Shown in pieces: positions 17,746 to 26,435 of a stretch of DNA of 64,000 nucleotides. How positions within the stretch are numbered: the first letter of the stretch is position 1; the number at the start of each line of letters is the position of its first letter. Where the stretch lies: the NCBI RefSeq assembly GCF_009760925.1, contig NZ_VRLV01000015.1, positions 1-64,000 on the forward strand, given 5' to 3'. The DNA comes from Nonomuraea typhae (GTDB lineage Bacteria > Actinomycetota > Actinomycetes > Streptosporangiales > Streptosporangiaceae). The translations under genes and the position numbers were made by a program. The notes below the pieces were generated by a model. It did not search any database and was not told the origin of the DNA. It saw only the letters and a program-made list of their open reading frames with translations.

Positions 17746-18936
17746 GTGAACGATTCCGATAGTCCTCCGTTGAGGCTGGTGCGTTCAACGAAGGCCGATG
17801 TGCCGCCGACGAGGGCCGACCGGGTCATCGAGGACGGCCTGGCCGAGGTGGTGACGCTGGGACGCCGCAATGCGGCGGGAGCAAGTGAGGCGGAGGAGCG
17901 GGACTTCTTCGCGGACACGATCGCCGAGTACCAATGGGCGCGAGACGCGGCCGGCCTCGCACCGAGCACTCTCGACCACCTGGTGCAACCGGTACTTGAA
18001 GTCTGCGATCACTACGACGTCGTGGCCTGGCGGCTGACGCCGCGGATGTTGGACCGATACCTTGCCGGTCCAGGCAAGCGGGCAAGTTCAACCTTGCGTG
18101 GGAAGCTGATGCGGCTCGACCACTACTTCGCGTTCCTGGAGCAGCGGTATGCGGGCGAGATCTTCCGGCGCTTCGGGGTGGCGGTGGAATCACCGGTCGA
18201 CGATTTCAACCGGCCGGTGCACCGGGGCGACTTCGGGCTGAGAGTGCCGCCGTCGCAGCGAGCGATGCGGGAGTTCTTCGCCCGCTGGCGGGATTCTCTG
18301 GAGTCTGCGCGGAAGGCGGTGGTGGCTCGCCGCGATTACGTGATGGGAAAGATCGTCTACATCTCCGGGGTGCGGGCGGCCGAGTTATGCGGGGTCAAGC
18401 TCTGCGAGGTGCACTGGGAGTCCGGCCAGTGGGGCCGCTTCCTTGTGCACGGCAAGGGCGCCCGCAGATCGGGCCCCCGCCAGCGGCTGGCCTACTTGTT
18501 CGAGGAGGGCCGCGACCTGCTGTGGTGGTATGTGGAGGAGGTTCGCGGGGAATTCGCCGACGATCCGGAAGACCCAGCGGCGCCACTTTTCCCGTCCGAG
18601 CGGATCCCCCGGGCGATCTCCGCTCTGAACGTGGCCACCGGGGGTCTGGCTGTGACGCCATCGACGTTTCGGCGCGCCCTGCGACATGCGGGTACGCGGT
18701 TCCTGACCGGCCCGGTCACCGAACTTTATCCGCATCTGCTCCGGCACGCCTGCGCGACCCACAACTACGAGCGCGGCATGGGCTTGTGGGAGGTCCAGAA
18801 GCTTCTGGGCCACGAACGACCGACCACGACCGTCCAATACCTGTCGGCCGCCCACGCGGATCCGGAGCGGGCGAGCCTGGCCGCGTCCAGCCGGGCCGTG
18901 CAGCGGTTGCACGTTGACCAAGGAAACCTGCGATGA
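17746..18936 (+). CDS. Tyrosine recombinase/integrase of the element
   Basis: 396 residues. The N-terminal part (about 45-150) is a SAM-like core-binding domain (TIAEYQWARDAAGLAPSTLD). The catalytic domain has the first Arg in YISGVRAAELCGVKL (about 209), HLLRHACATHNYERG with the HxxR pair (about 330-333), LLGHERPTTTVQYL with the second His, and the nucleophile Tyr (about 365). All key residues are present, so it should be active. GTG 17746 lacks a good ribosome site and a TAATGT box lies about 12 bp upstream, so the message may be leaderless. The stop overlaps the next start by 4 bp (ATGA), so translation is coupled. Confidence 0.9.
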   Translation: MNDSDSPPLRLVRSTKADVPPTRADRVIEDGLAEVVTLGRRNAAGASEAEERDFFADTIAEYQWARDAAGLAPSTLDHLVQPVLEVCDHYDVVAWRLTPRMLDRYLAGPGKRASSTLRGKLMRLDHYFAFLEQRYAGEIFRRFGVAVESPVDDFNRPVHRGDFGLRVPPSQRAMREFFARWRDSLESARKAVVARRDYVMGKIVYISGVRAAELCGVKLCEVHWESGQWGRFLVHGKGARRSGPRQRLAYLFEEGRDLLWWYVEEVRGEFADDPEDPAAPLFPSERIPRAISALNVATGGLAVTPSTFRRALRHAGTRFLTGPVTELYPHLLRHACATHNYERGMGLWEVQKLLGHERPTTTVQYLSAAHADPERASLAASSRAVQRLHVDQGNLR

Positions 18937-19274
18937 AGTGGAACCTGCGCTGGGCCGCCGCCCAGCGAGACATCTGGCGTCCCAGCGAGTTGCTTGCCGC
19001 CTTCAAGGAGGTTGGGTTCGAGCCCTCGTTGAGCAAGGTGGCTCAGCTGTGGAGCAAGAAGCCGATCAGCCTGCGGCTGGACGAGCTCGATAAGATCTGT
19101 GCGGCCTTGGACTGCACTATAGCCGACCTGCTGGAGGCTGAGCCCCTGGCCGGCGCTGGCGCGAGCGAGCACCAAGCGCTCAAGGCGGTCGGCGACGGCG
19201 GCGCCGACGGAGCTCGGCGACCGACTCCTCGCCAGCGGCGCGCCACCGGTCGTCGCTCGCTGCCGCCGAACTGA
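18933..19274 (+). CDS. Small Cro/C1-type HTH protein of the element
   Basis: 113 residues. MKWNLRWAAAQRDIWRPSEL and LWSKKPISLRLDELDKICAA then LDCTIADLLEAEP form an XRE-like helix-turn-helix with the ending typical of Cro/C1 proteins (LDxICxALDCxxxDLL). A Gly/Arg/Pro tail follows. It is translationally coupled to the recombinase upstream (4-bp overlap) and is followed after 6 bp by the third gene. The position between two recombinase-type proteins suggests a DNA-binding accessory (directionality or regulatory) factor. That role is inferred from context. Confidence 0.75.
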   Translation: MKWNLRWAAAQRDIWRPSELLAAFKEVGFEPSLSKVAQLWSKKPISLRLDELDKICAALDCTIADLLEAEPLAGAGASEHQALKAVGDGGADGARRPTPRQRRATGRRSLPPN

Positions 19275-19280
19275 ACGGGC

Positions 19281-21593
19281 GTGATATCCATGCCCCCGGC
19301 CTTACCGCGCGGACTCGGCAACTGCCCCACGTGCCATGGCTGGGGTGTGCTGGTCGACCGGCGCGCCTGCCAGGCGTGCAGCGATTGGGTGAGCAAGAAC
19401 CCGCGCCGAGGCGTGTGCCTGCGATGCAGCCACATCGCCAACCTCAACCGCAATCAGCTGTGCCGTTTGTGCCTGGTGACCATACGCACCATGGACAAGA
19501 CGTGGCTGGCCGATCCCCGGCCACACCGCTCGACGCCGCTGTTTCTGCTGCTACCGGAGGTCCGGTTGCCGATCGCGCGGCCGCTGGATCGCACACCCGC
19601 GGCTCCGCGTACGCTGCCGCCCCGCAATCCTGCGTGGGTGTGCGCCGAACTCGCCACCCCGCCTAAAGACGATCCGGAGGTCTGCCCGCCGTTGCCATCC
19701 GGGCAGCAACTGCTGTTCACGGCCCCGCGCACGCTCACCCTTCGCCTCGTCGCCCGGATCGCCGACCGGGTCCCGGCCGGCTATCTGCGAGCTGCTGAAG
19801 CCGCCCACGCGTACGTGGCCGAGAACGACTTCACGATCGCGTGGCGGCGCAGGTTATGCCGGATGCTCGGGCTCGTGCTCGCAGCGGCCGCCGCCGACGG
19901 GCTGGACCTCGTTGACGAGGCCGCCATCGCCGACGCCGATCTCGCCGACTCCCTGATCGTGATCCTGGCAGGAGTCGGGCTGCTCAAGCGCGAGACATCC
20001 AGTGACTCACCGCCAGGGCGCCGAACGCCGTCTGGGGCACGTTCATGCTCCACGTGCCTCAGCTGGGGCCTAGAGCCAACTTGCGGACGCTGCCGGTACT
20101 GGGCCAGGACTTACCCGCACGGCCGCTGCACCCGCTGTCACCACGACGCTCATGTCGGAGCGGCCGGTCTGTGCCACCCCTGCACCGTTGTGGTCACCGA
20201 ACTCGGGCCGCAGACCATGGCCACCGGGGCCAGGCAGCTCACTCTCGGCGGAGCCTTCGCGCCCCGGCTGAGCACCCCGAAGGGGCTGCTCGGCTACCGC
20301 CCGCGGCACTGGAAGAGCGCCGACCTGGAACGGGCACGGCGGCCAGACCCGCCGCCGATCTCCCCACATCTGGTCGATCCCGCGCAGACCGTTGTCGTCC
20401 AGGTCCGGCGTGACTGGTCTGTCATCACACCCGGCAAAATCCTGCCGTCGCTGACGGCGGACGCCGATGCGGTGATCGCCGATGTCCGTCGTGAGGCCAC
20501 GGAACTCGGCTGGAACACCTCGACCGGCGCCCAGGTCATGCGCACCTTGCGGATCCTGCTTGGCTGGATCGGCGCGCAAGCCCCCATCCCGGAGGAGGAC
20601 ATCCGATCCCTCCCTGGCCTGGTCCGCCACACCAGCGCCACTCGGGTCGTGTTCATGCTGGAGCGGCGCGGGCTCGTGATCCCAGCCCACGACCGCACTA
20701 CCATCGCCGAACAACGCTGGGTGGCCAACCGCATCCAACGGTTGCCCGCCTCCTTCGCCGAAGAACTTGACCGCTGGGTCACCGCCATGCGCGGACATGG
20801 CCGCCGCCGGCGACATCCCCGATCCTGGGACGTCATCGGCAATTACCTCCGCGCCGTGCACCCCATCCTGCTGCGTTGGAGCACCAAGCACACCAGTCTG
20901 CGAGAAATCACCCCTGACCACGTCAAAGCCGCGCTCGACAACCTCACGGGCACTCCGGCGCAAGGCGCTCGAACAGGACTGCGTAGCATCTTCTCGATGC
21001 TCAAGCAGGAACGCGTCACCTTCCGGGACCCGACCCGCGGCATCGTCTTGCCCGCGATCTCCAATGTGCCTGTCCCACTTCGCGACGACCAACTCCGCGG
21101 CCTCATCGACCGGGTCCATGCCCCGCTCGACCGGTTCGTCGTCGCCCTCGTCGCCATCCACGCACTACACACCAAGGACCTGCCGGCTCTCCGACTCGAC
21201 GGTGTCGACACCGCCAACGGCAAGCTCACTCTGCGCCGGGACCAGCGCAGGCATACCTACTACCTTGACGAGTTCACCCACATCCTGCTCGCTGCTTGGC
21301 TCCACGACCGGCAACAGCGCTGGCCCACCAGCACCAACCCGCATCTGTTCCTCACCGCGGCGACCGCTTTCCACCGTGACGACGCTCCCATCAGCATGAG
21401 TTCTCTTACTTTGATCTTCCGCCGGGTCGGCATCAATGCCCACCGGATCCGCGAGGACCGCCTGCTGCACGAGGCCACCGTCACGGCCGACCCCGTCCAC
21501 CTCATGCGCGTCTTCGGCGTTTCGGCCGGCACGGCGATGCGCTACGTTCACGCGGCTCATCCCGAACGCGCGACAGTACCGCCCTCGCGTTGA
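19281..21593 (+). CDS. Large zinc-finger and degenerate tyrosine-recombinase-like protein
   Basis: 770 residues. Two Cys-rich zinc-ribbon blocks are visible: LGNCPTCHGWG, RACQACSDW, GVCLRCSHIAN and QLCRLC near residues 14-70, and SCSTCLSWG, TCGRCRYW, GRCTRCHH and GLCHPC near 255-305. A core-binding-like helical region (about 380-580) precedes a recombinase-like C terminus with IHALHTKDLPALRLDGVD at the first Arg site, REDRLLHEATV at the HxxR site, RVFGVSAGTAMRYV at the LGH..Y site. The Tyr and some Arg survive, but the first Arg and both His positions look replaced. It is probably a DNA-binding partner of the integrase rather than an independent enzyme. The start may be GTG 19281 or ATG 19290. 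Confidence 0.75.
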   Translation: MISMPPALPRGLGNCPTCHGWGVLVDRRACQACSDWVSKNPRRGVCLRCSHIANLNRNQLCRLCLVTIRTMDKTWLADPRPHRSTPLFLLLPEVRLPIARPLDRTPAAPRTLPPRNPAWVCAELATPPKDDPEVCPPLPSGQQLLFTAPRTLTLRLVARIADRVPAGYLRAAEAAHAYVAENDFTIAWRRRLCRMLGLVLAAAAADGLDLVDEAAIADADLADSLIVILAGVGLLKRETSSDSPPGRRTPSGARSCSTCLSWGLEPTCGRCRYWARTYPHGRCTRCHHDAHVGAAGLCHPCTVVVTELGPQTMATGARQLTLGGAFAPRLSTPKGLLGYRPRHWKSADLERARRPDPPPISPHLVDPAQTVVVQVRRDWSVITPGKILPSLTADADAVIADVRREATELGWNTSTGAQVMRTLRILLGWIGAQAPIPEEDIRSLPGLVRHTSATRVVFMLERRGLVIPAHDRTTIAEQRWVANRIQRLPASFAEELDRWVTAMRGHGRRRRHPRSWDVIGNYLRAVHPILLRWSTKHTSLREITPDHVKAALDNLTGTPAQGARTGLRSIFSMLKQERVTFRDPTRGIVLPAISNVPVPLRDDQLRGLIDRVHAPLDRFVVALVAIHALHTKDLPALRLDGVDTANGKLTLRRDQRRHTYYLDEFTHILLAAWLHDRQQRWPTSTNPHLFLTAATAFHRDDAPISMSSLTLIFRRVGINAHRIREDRLLHEATVTADPVHLMRVFGVSAGTAMRYVHAAHPERATVPPSR

Positions 21594-21618
21594 AGCCGGC
21601 AGAGTCGCGGCGGGGAAA

Positions 21619-23397
21619 CTAGTCGAAGGGGATGCCGTCGAAGGTGCCCGACAGAGACGGGCGGGTGGAGAACGCCGTCCAGGTCAGCGTCACCTCGTGA
21701 GTGCGCCCGCCGCTCTCGGCGCGGAGCGTGGCGGTGGCGCGGCCGTCCGGGGTGAGCTTGATGGGGCCGCTGACCCACAGATCGCGCACGAATTGGACCT
21801 TGTCCAGGGTGATGTCCTGGCCGAAGGCGACCTGGCCGCCGCGCAGTCCCGGCTCGTGCTGCACCGTCGTGTAGAGGTAGCCATTGGGGTTGCGGCGGGC
21901 GGTGGCGTCCGCGACGGTGGCGAAGGTGGCCGCGAGGATCCGCCGCTGGGCGGCGCTGAGGTTGCGGACCGGCTGTGGCGGCACGTCCCCGACCGTCTGT
22001 GGGAAGGCGCCGATGGCACGGTAGTTTTCGCCGGTGCAGTTCTGGTCACGGACCTGCTTGGTGGTCAGGAAGGTACGCAGTGTGCCCCGTACGCAATCGC
22101 CCAACGGCCCCGGACGGAAGGACATCGCATGCCACCCGAACGGGACCCGGACGACAGTGGCGTTCGGGAAGGCCCGCAGCGAACGCTCCACTTCGGCGGG
22201 GCTGTTGCTGACATCGAAGTCCCCCGCTATCACCAGGACGGGCACCTTGGGCAGCGCCTGTCCGGGCGGGCGAGGTGCGCTGTTACGCGGGGTCGGCCAG
22301 TTGACGCACCACTCCAGGCCGCTGACGCCGGCGGAGACAAGGTCGGCGATCTGATAGGGCGCCAGCGGGCGTACCCGTTCGTAGTACCGCTCGGCCTGCG
22401 CCTCACGCTCGGCCGCCGATGCCAGCCGGTCGAACGGGAAAGCGCCGTCACCGCAGCGATAGGCCAGGTATCCGGCAGGATTCGGGTGAATGCCCGGCGG
22501 AGAGGTCTTGGGCCCCAATCGGGCCAGACGACGCAGCGGAGCCGGATCGCCGCGCAGGTAAGCTGCCGCGGCCGCGTTGATCTCTCGGCCGAGCACCGGC
22601 TCTTCCGGGATGCTCATCGTGAAGGTCCGATACAGCGTCACCTCCGGGTCGGGCCTTTCCCGCAGCCGGTTCACCAGCCGTGTCCAGGTGCCAGAGGCGC
22701 TGCCCGGCAGGGCATCGCACGCCTTCGACTGCCCGCAGAGTCGATCGAGGTAACGGAGCTGGGAGCGGGCCTGCCAGCTCGCGTACCCGTCGGGTTCTAC
22801 GACCACGGTGCTGTCCAGGAACACCGCGTCCAGACTGTCGGGGTATCGGGCCGCGTATGCCTGGGCATACAGGGTGCCGTAGGAGTTGCCGAAGAAGCTG
22901 ACCTTGCCCAGGCCGAGCGCCCGCCGTATCGCGTCGAGATCGTGCGAGGCCTGGTCGGCGGTGAAGTAGGCGCCCTGTGATCCCACGCTCTTGGCGCAGG
23001 CGGCGACGGTCTCGGGCTTGAAGAAGTCGACCCCCTCACACGGCGGCGGCGAGGACTTCCCGAGGCCGCGCGGATCCATGACCAGGAGGTTCTTCCGCTC
23101 GAGCACGGGCCCGAGGGTTTTTTGAAGGTCGGGCACAGTTGGCACAGCCGCCAGTGGCCCGCCGCGATTGGCCACCACCGTCCCGTCGGCGTCCTTGGCC
23201 GGGATCCAGGTGAAGGCCACGGAAAGCCCTTTGGAGGAGGCATTCTCCCAGTCGAGAGGGACGTTGATGGTGCCGTCACAGGGGGTGCTCGCGTTCGCGC
23301 ACTTATGCAGGCCGGTCGGAGGGGTCCTGGTCAGAGGGGTCGGTGTGCCGGGCAGCAGAGCCGCGGTCAGTACGAGTCCCAGGGCTTTTGCGATCAT
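21619..23397 (-). CDS. Secreted alpha/beta hydrolase (tripeptidyl-aminopeptidase-like)
   Basis: 592 residues from ATG 23397. A short hydrophobic start (IAKALGLVLTAALLPG) suggests a signal peptide. The family order is present: VPLDWENASSKGLSVAFTWI, NLLVMDPRGLGKSSPPPCEG, the nucleophile elbow FFGNSYGTLYAQAYA (Ser about 171), DSTVV, VLVIAGDFDVSNSP (Asp about 394) and PFGWHAMSF (His about 422). These enzymes release short peptides or cleave esters outside the cell. ATG 23397 is only 1-2 nt after GGAGG, so the exact start is uncertain. It is convergent with the element operon (26-bp gap) and lies inside the insertion, so it is probably cargo. Confidence 0.8.
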   Translation of the reverse strand: MIAKALGLVLTAALLPGTPTPLTRTPPTGLHKCANASTPCDGTINVPLDWENASSKGLSVAFTWIPAKDADGTVVANRGGPLAAVPTVPDLQKTLGPVLERKNLLVMDPRGLGKSSPPPCEGVDFFKPETVAACAKSVGSQGAYFTADQASHDLDAIRRALGLGKVSFFGNSYGTLYAQAYAARYPDSLDAVFLDSTVVVEPDGYASWQARSQLRYLDRLCGQSKACDALPGSASGTWTRLVNRLRERPDPEVTLYRTFTMSIPEEPVLGREINAAAAAYLRGDPAPLRRLARLGPKTSPPGIHPNPAGYLAYRCGDGAFPFDRLASAAEREAQAERYYERVRPLAPYQIADLVSAGVSGLEWCVNWPTPRNSAPRPPGQALPKVPVLVIAGDFDVSNSPAEVERSLRAFPNATVVRVPFGWHAMSFRPGPLGDCVRGTLRTFLTTKQVRDQNCTGENYRAIGAFPQTVGDVPPQPVRNLSAAQRRILAATFATVADATARRNPNGYLYTTVQHEPGLRGGQVAFGQDITLDKVQFVRDLWVSGPIKLTPDGRATATLRAESGGRTHEVTLTWTAFSTRPSLSGTFDGIPFD

Positions 23398-23739
23398 GCC
23401 TCCAAGCTTCGTTTCCCGTGCTCCGGATTTCTTCGGCCTCTTGGAGGGTTCCCTCTGGGAGCCTGCTCCCAGAGGGATCTGCGACCGTGAGATGATCTCG
23501 GTGCAACACCACTGGTGGCGGTAAGGGCGGCTCACGACGATCGAGTGCACGCTCGGCGCCGGCATGGGGTGCCTCGCCCTTCCGTCTTGAGGAGTTGCGT
23601 GCCAGGCAGGCGCTGTTCACCCACCTCCCCTCCCTCTGCCGACCGTCTGCCATGAACTCGCCTGCGTTAGATGACCTGGGACTCCACCACGCACGGTTCC
23701 CCTGACTACAGGATGAGGAATCCGCGAACCCGCGTGCTT

Positions 23740-24666
23740 CACACGAAGGTGCGCAACTTGGTCTCCAGCGGCTTCACAGCCCGTCGGCTCGAAACGCTCC
23801 GGCCGGCCATCCAGCAACTGGCCCGGCACCACCTGGAGGCTTTCCTGGAGCAGGGCGAATTCGACTTCGTCGAAGCAGTCGGCGACATCCCCGTGCATGT
23901 GATCGCCGAGCTGATCGGTATCCCGCCGGAGGATCGTGGCGATCTGCTGCGGATGACGAACCTCATGCTCGAGTACAACAGCGAGAGCGGGCAGTCACCC
24001 CCGGGGTTCTGGGAATCGGCGATCAAGGTGAAGGACTACTTCACCGGACTCATCGCCGACCGGCGTCGCCACCCGTGCGATGACCTGGCCACCGTGGTGG
24101 CCACTGCCGAAGTGGAGGGCGAACAGCTCAGCGATGACGAGATCGTCACGCTGATCGGAGTGCTCAATATCGCGGGCAGCGAATCCACGGCCAAAGTCAT
24201 CACGAACGCCTGGTACCAGGCTTGGCGTAACCCCGAGCAGAAGAAGCTCATCTGGGCGGGAGCGATGGACGGGTGGGTGGAGGAGACCCTGCGTCATGAC
24301 AACTCGGCTCAGCTGATCGCCCGCCTGCTCACCGCCGACACCGAGTTGCACGGGGTCGAGGTGCCCGCCGGGTCGCGCATCGTCTTGCTGGTGTCCTCGG
24401 CCAACCGTGACGAGAGGGTCTTCGGCCAGCCCGATCGATTCGATGTCGGCCGAGGCCCGGACGTGTGGCGAAAGGCGATCCCGTTCGGATGGGGCCCGCA
24501 CTTCTGCCTGGGGGCGGCCCTGGCCCGGCTGACCGCGAGCACCGTGCTGGCCGAACTGGTGCGGACGGTCGCCGACTTTGACGTATTCCCGGACGGTGCC
24601 ACCTACCTGCACCACCCCAACCTGCGAGGATTCGCCTCTTTGCCCACCGCCGTCCACCGGCGGTAG
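23740..24666 (+). pseudogene. Cytochrome P450, 3' part (gene split by insertion)
   Basis: In frame from CAC 23740 the text is HTKVRNLVSSGFTARRLETL onward to the stop at 24666. It contains the I-helix motif NIAGSESTAK (oxygen activation), ExxR in VEETLRHDNS, and the heme-thiolate loop FGWGPHFCLGAALARL with the axial Cys. Every catalytic element of a P450 is here; only the N-terminal 86 residues are missing, and they lie at 17335. ATGs inside the junction (23671, 23713) have no good ribosome site, so the piece is probably not expressed as an enzyme. Excision of 17594-23740 would restore it. Confidence 0.85.
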
Positions 24667-24786
24667 CTGCAGGCAGCGCTTATGGGGTGAGCAATCCCTC
24701 GGTGAACCACTGCTCACCCTGGAGGACCTGCCGGCTCCGATGAAGAACAGCGAACCAGCCCTGAACCAGCGTTAGGGCTCATGATT

Positions 24787-24803
24787 CTGTACGAGAAGTA
24801 CAG
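24787..24803. promoter_or_regulatory. Palindromic operator candidate
   Basis: CTGTAC and GTACAG are separated by 5 bp (GAGAA). It stands just upstream of the first of a series of gene remnants, so it may be the orphaned operator of a lost gene. Confidence 0.3.
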
Positions 24804-24810
24804 CGCACCC

Positions 24811-24898
24811 ACGTGGCGGCGGCGCTGATCCGCCCCGACGGGCACGTCGCCTGGACCGGCGAGGACGCGAGCGTGGCGGTCGCGGCGAGGTGGAGGTG
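24811..24898 (+). pseudogene. FAD-dependent monooxygenase C-terminal tail
   Basis: The frame HVAAALIRPDGHVAWTGED then ASVAVAARW ending at TGA 24896 matches the extreme C terminus (ALLVRPDGxVAWR) of aromatic-ring FAD monooxygenases. Everything upstream of this about 29-residue tail is gone. Confidence 0.45.
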
Positions 24899-25245
24899 AG
24901 GATCTTCGTCGCGGGCGCAAACGGCGGCGTGGGCCGCGCTGTCGTGACCACCGCGCTGCAGTATGGGCACTTCGCCACCGCTTCGAGGCCACCGCCATCC
25001 CCCGCCGCGCCGAGCTACCGACGGTCGTCGAAGGCGCCCTCGCCGACCAGCCGGACCAGGTCGAGCGCGCATTGGCCGGGCACGACGCCGTCGTCTGCGC
25101 CGTCGGCAACCCGCCGTTCGTCGTCGCCGCCACGCTCAACCTGGTCACCGGCATGCGCGCCCAGCACGTGTCACGGATCGCGATGCCGCCGGCCTGGGGC
25201 GCCGGCGCCTCACGCGCCGTCGAATGCCCGCGAACAGGAGGCCGC
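24893..25245 (+). pseudogene. NAD(P)-binding (atypical SDR) remnant
   Basis: GTG 24893 overlaps the previous tail and starts VRIFVAGANGGVGRAVVTTA with the Rossmann GANGGVG loop. After a frame change near 24985 comes AELPTVVEGALADQPDQVER, LAGHDAVVCAVGNPPFVVAA and MRAQHVSRIAMPPAWGAG. The substrate half is missing, and the text stops where the next SDR remnant begins. The gene is dead through frameshift and 3' loss. Confidence 0.55.
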
Positions 25246-25252
25246 GTCACCT

Positions 25253-25863
25253 GCGTATCGTCATCACCGGAGCCAGTTCCGGCATCGGAGCCGCCGCAGC
25301 CAGACGGCTGCACCATCTCGGGCACGAGGTGATCGTGGTCGGCCGCGACCCGCCCGCACCCGCCAGATCGCCGGCGAACACCACACCGCCGACTTCGCCC
25401 GCCTCACAACCATCCGCACCCTGGTCGCACACCTTGAAGGACCCATCGACTTCCTGGCCGCCTCCTCCCGCTCCCACCGCACCGTCACCATCGACGCCTG
25501 CCTGGCCGAGGGACGGCAGGGCCTGTCGCCGCACCACGCCTACGCCAGAGCCCAACTCGCCGCCGGCAGCCTGCTGTGCGAGTACGGCTGCCGCCACCCG
25601 GGCATCGACGTCGGCGACTTCCACCCGGGCATCATCGCCTCCGATTCCGGCCGCTACCTCGGCCCCGCCGGAAGGATCCTGATGCTCGCCGCCTGGCCTA
25701 TCCTCGCCTCACGCCATCAAGGCGCCGGGCGCCTGGCCGACCTGGCCCTGGCCACCACGCTGCTCGGAGGCGCCTACACCTCACCAGGCCGTCCCGGATC
25801 CCCCACCTCAACGACCCGCAGCTCGGCACGATGCTGTGGGACCTGGCCGAAGCACTGACATGA
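25253..25863 (+). pseudogene. Short-chain dehydrogenase remnant, internally deleted
   Basis: RIVITGASSGIGAAAARRLH and HEVIVVGRDP give the cofactor-binding start (TGxxxGIG). After a frameshift come HTADFARLTTIRTLVAHLEG and PIDFLAA. The sequence then jumps to SSRSHRTV, so the central NAG/active-site region is deleted. SPHHAYARAQLAAGSLLCEY keeps the YxxxK-like position (Tyr kept, Lys now Gln), followed by HPGIIASDSGRYLGPAG. Another frame change near 25795 gives HLNDPQLGTMLWDLAEALT. At least two frameshifts and one internal deletion make it non-functional. Confidence 0.65.
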
Positions 25864-25889
25864 CCAACAGCAGACTCACCGCCCCCAGC

Positions 25890-25985
25890 GGCGACGGGCC
25901 CCTACTACATCCCTGGCGCCCCCGCACATCCACTTCAAAGCCACGCGGTACGGCAGGCCGCTGCTGGCGCAAAGGGCATTGGTCA
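25890..25985 (+). pseudogene. Intradiol ring-cleavage dioxygenase scrap
   Basis: Two short pieces in neighbouring frames, YYIPGAP and PPHIHFKATRYGRPLLAQ, match the EGPYYxPG and PAHIHFK motifs of intradiol dioxygenases, here joined with the middle deleted. The two iron-ligand Tyr of the family lie outside the retained parts except possibly YY. The match is short. Confidence 0.4.
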
Positions 25986-25992
25986 TGATGGG

Positions 25993-26366
25993 TCACTGCT
26001 GGGCGCGAGCGAGCCATTTCCGGGTCATGATGTCGCGGCACAGGCTGGTGAGCAGGTCCGCGGTCACGGGATCCTGGCTGACCGACGGGGTCGCCAGCCA
26101 GGAGGTCACCACGGCGGCGACCCGCTCCAACCCTGCTTCCACGGCGGTGAGCGCCTGGCTCGTGGGAAGTTCTCCGAAGGGCAGCGATTCCAGGGTGTTG
26201 CGTTCGCTCAGGGTCTCGCTGCAGGCGTCCGGCCAGCCGCCCAGGGCCGCGATGCGTTCAGCCACCCCGTCGGTGTGATCCCGGAGCGTGCCGGCCAGTT
26301 CAGCACGTCCTGAAGGGCGGCGATCGCCAGATTGTCGATATGCGTGGTCGCCTTCGTGGTGGTCAT
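25993..26366 (-). pseudogene. dps: Dps-like ferritin gene, internally deleted
   Basis: ATG 26366 starts MTTTKATTHIDNLAIAALQD, then the sequence jumps with a frame change to AELAGTLRDHTDGVAERIAA, LGGWPDACSETLSERNTLES, LTAVEAGLERVAAVVTSWLA and TADLLTSLCRDIMTRKWLAR. This is a Dps (DNA protection in starvation) protein that lost about 40 residues after helix A, including the ferroxidase His of KQAHWN. It can no longer form the iron site. Confidence 0.6.
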
Positions 26367-26435
26367 CTTCAAGGGGCCCTTCGCCGGGCGGGTGGGTGGA
26401 TTCGGATTCGGCTCCAGAGGTGTGTGGGAGGGCCG

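Larger units (their letters stand above)
17594..23740. mobile_element. 6.1-kb site-specific element inserted in a P450 gene
   Basis: The limits are defined by the break in the P450 frame: the left part ends aagc at 17593 and the right part resumes acacg at 23741, with no evident target duplication. Inside are a tyrosine recombinase, a small HTH protein and a zinc-finger/recombinase-like protein as one operon, then a convergent secreted hydrolase. Short inverted similarity (acgcg-ta-ggttc at 17603 and gaacc-cgcgt at 23726) lies near both ends. The lack of duplication suits a tyrosine recombinase. It is not excluded that the hydrolase came in by a second event. Confidence 0.7.
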
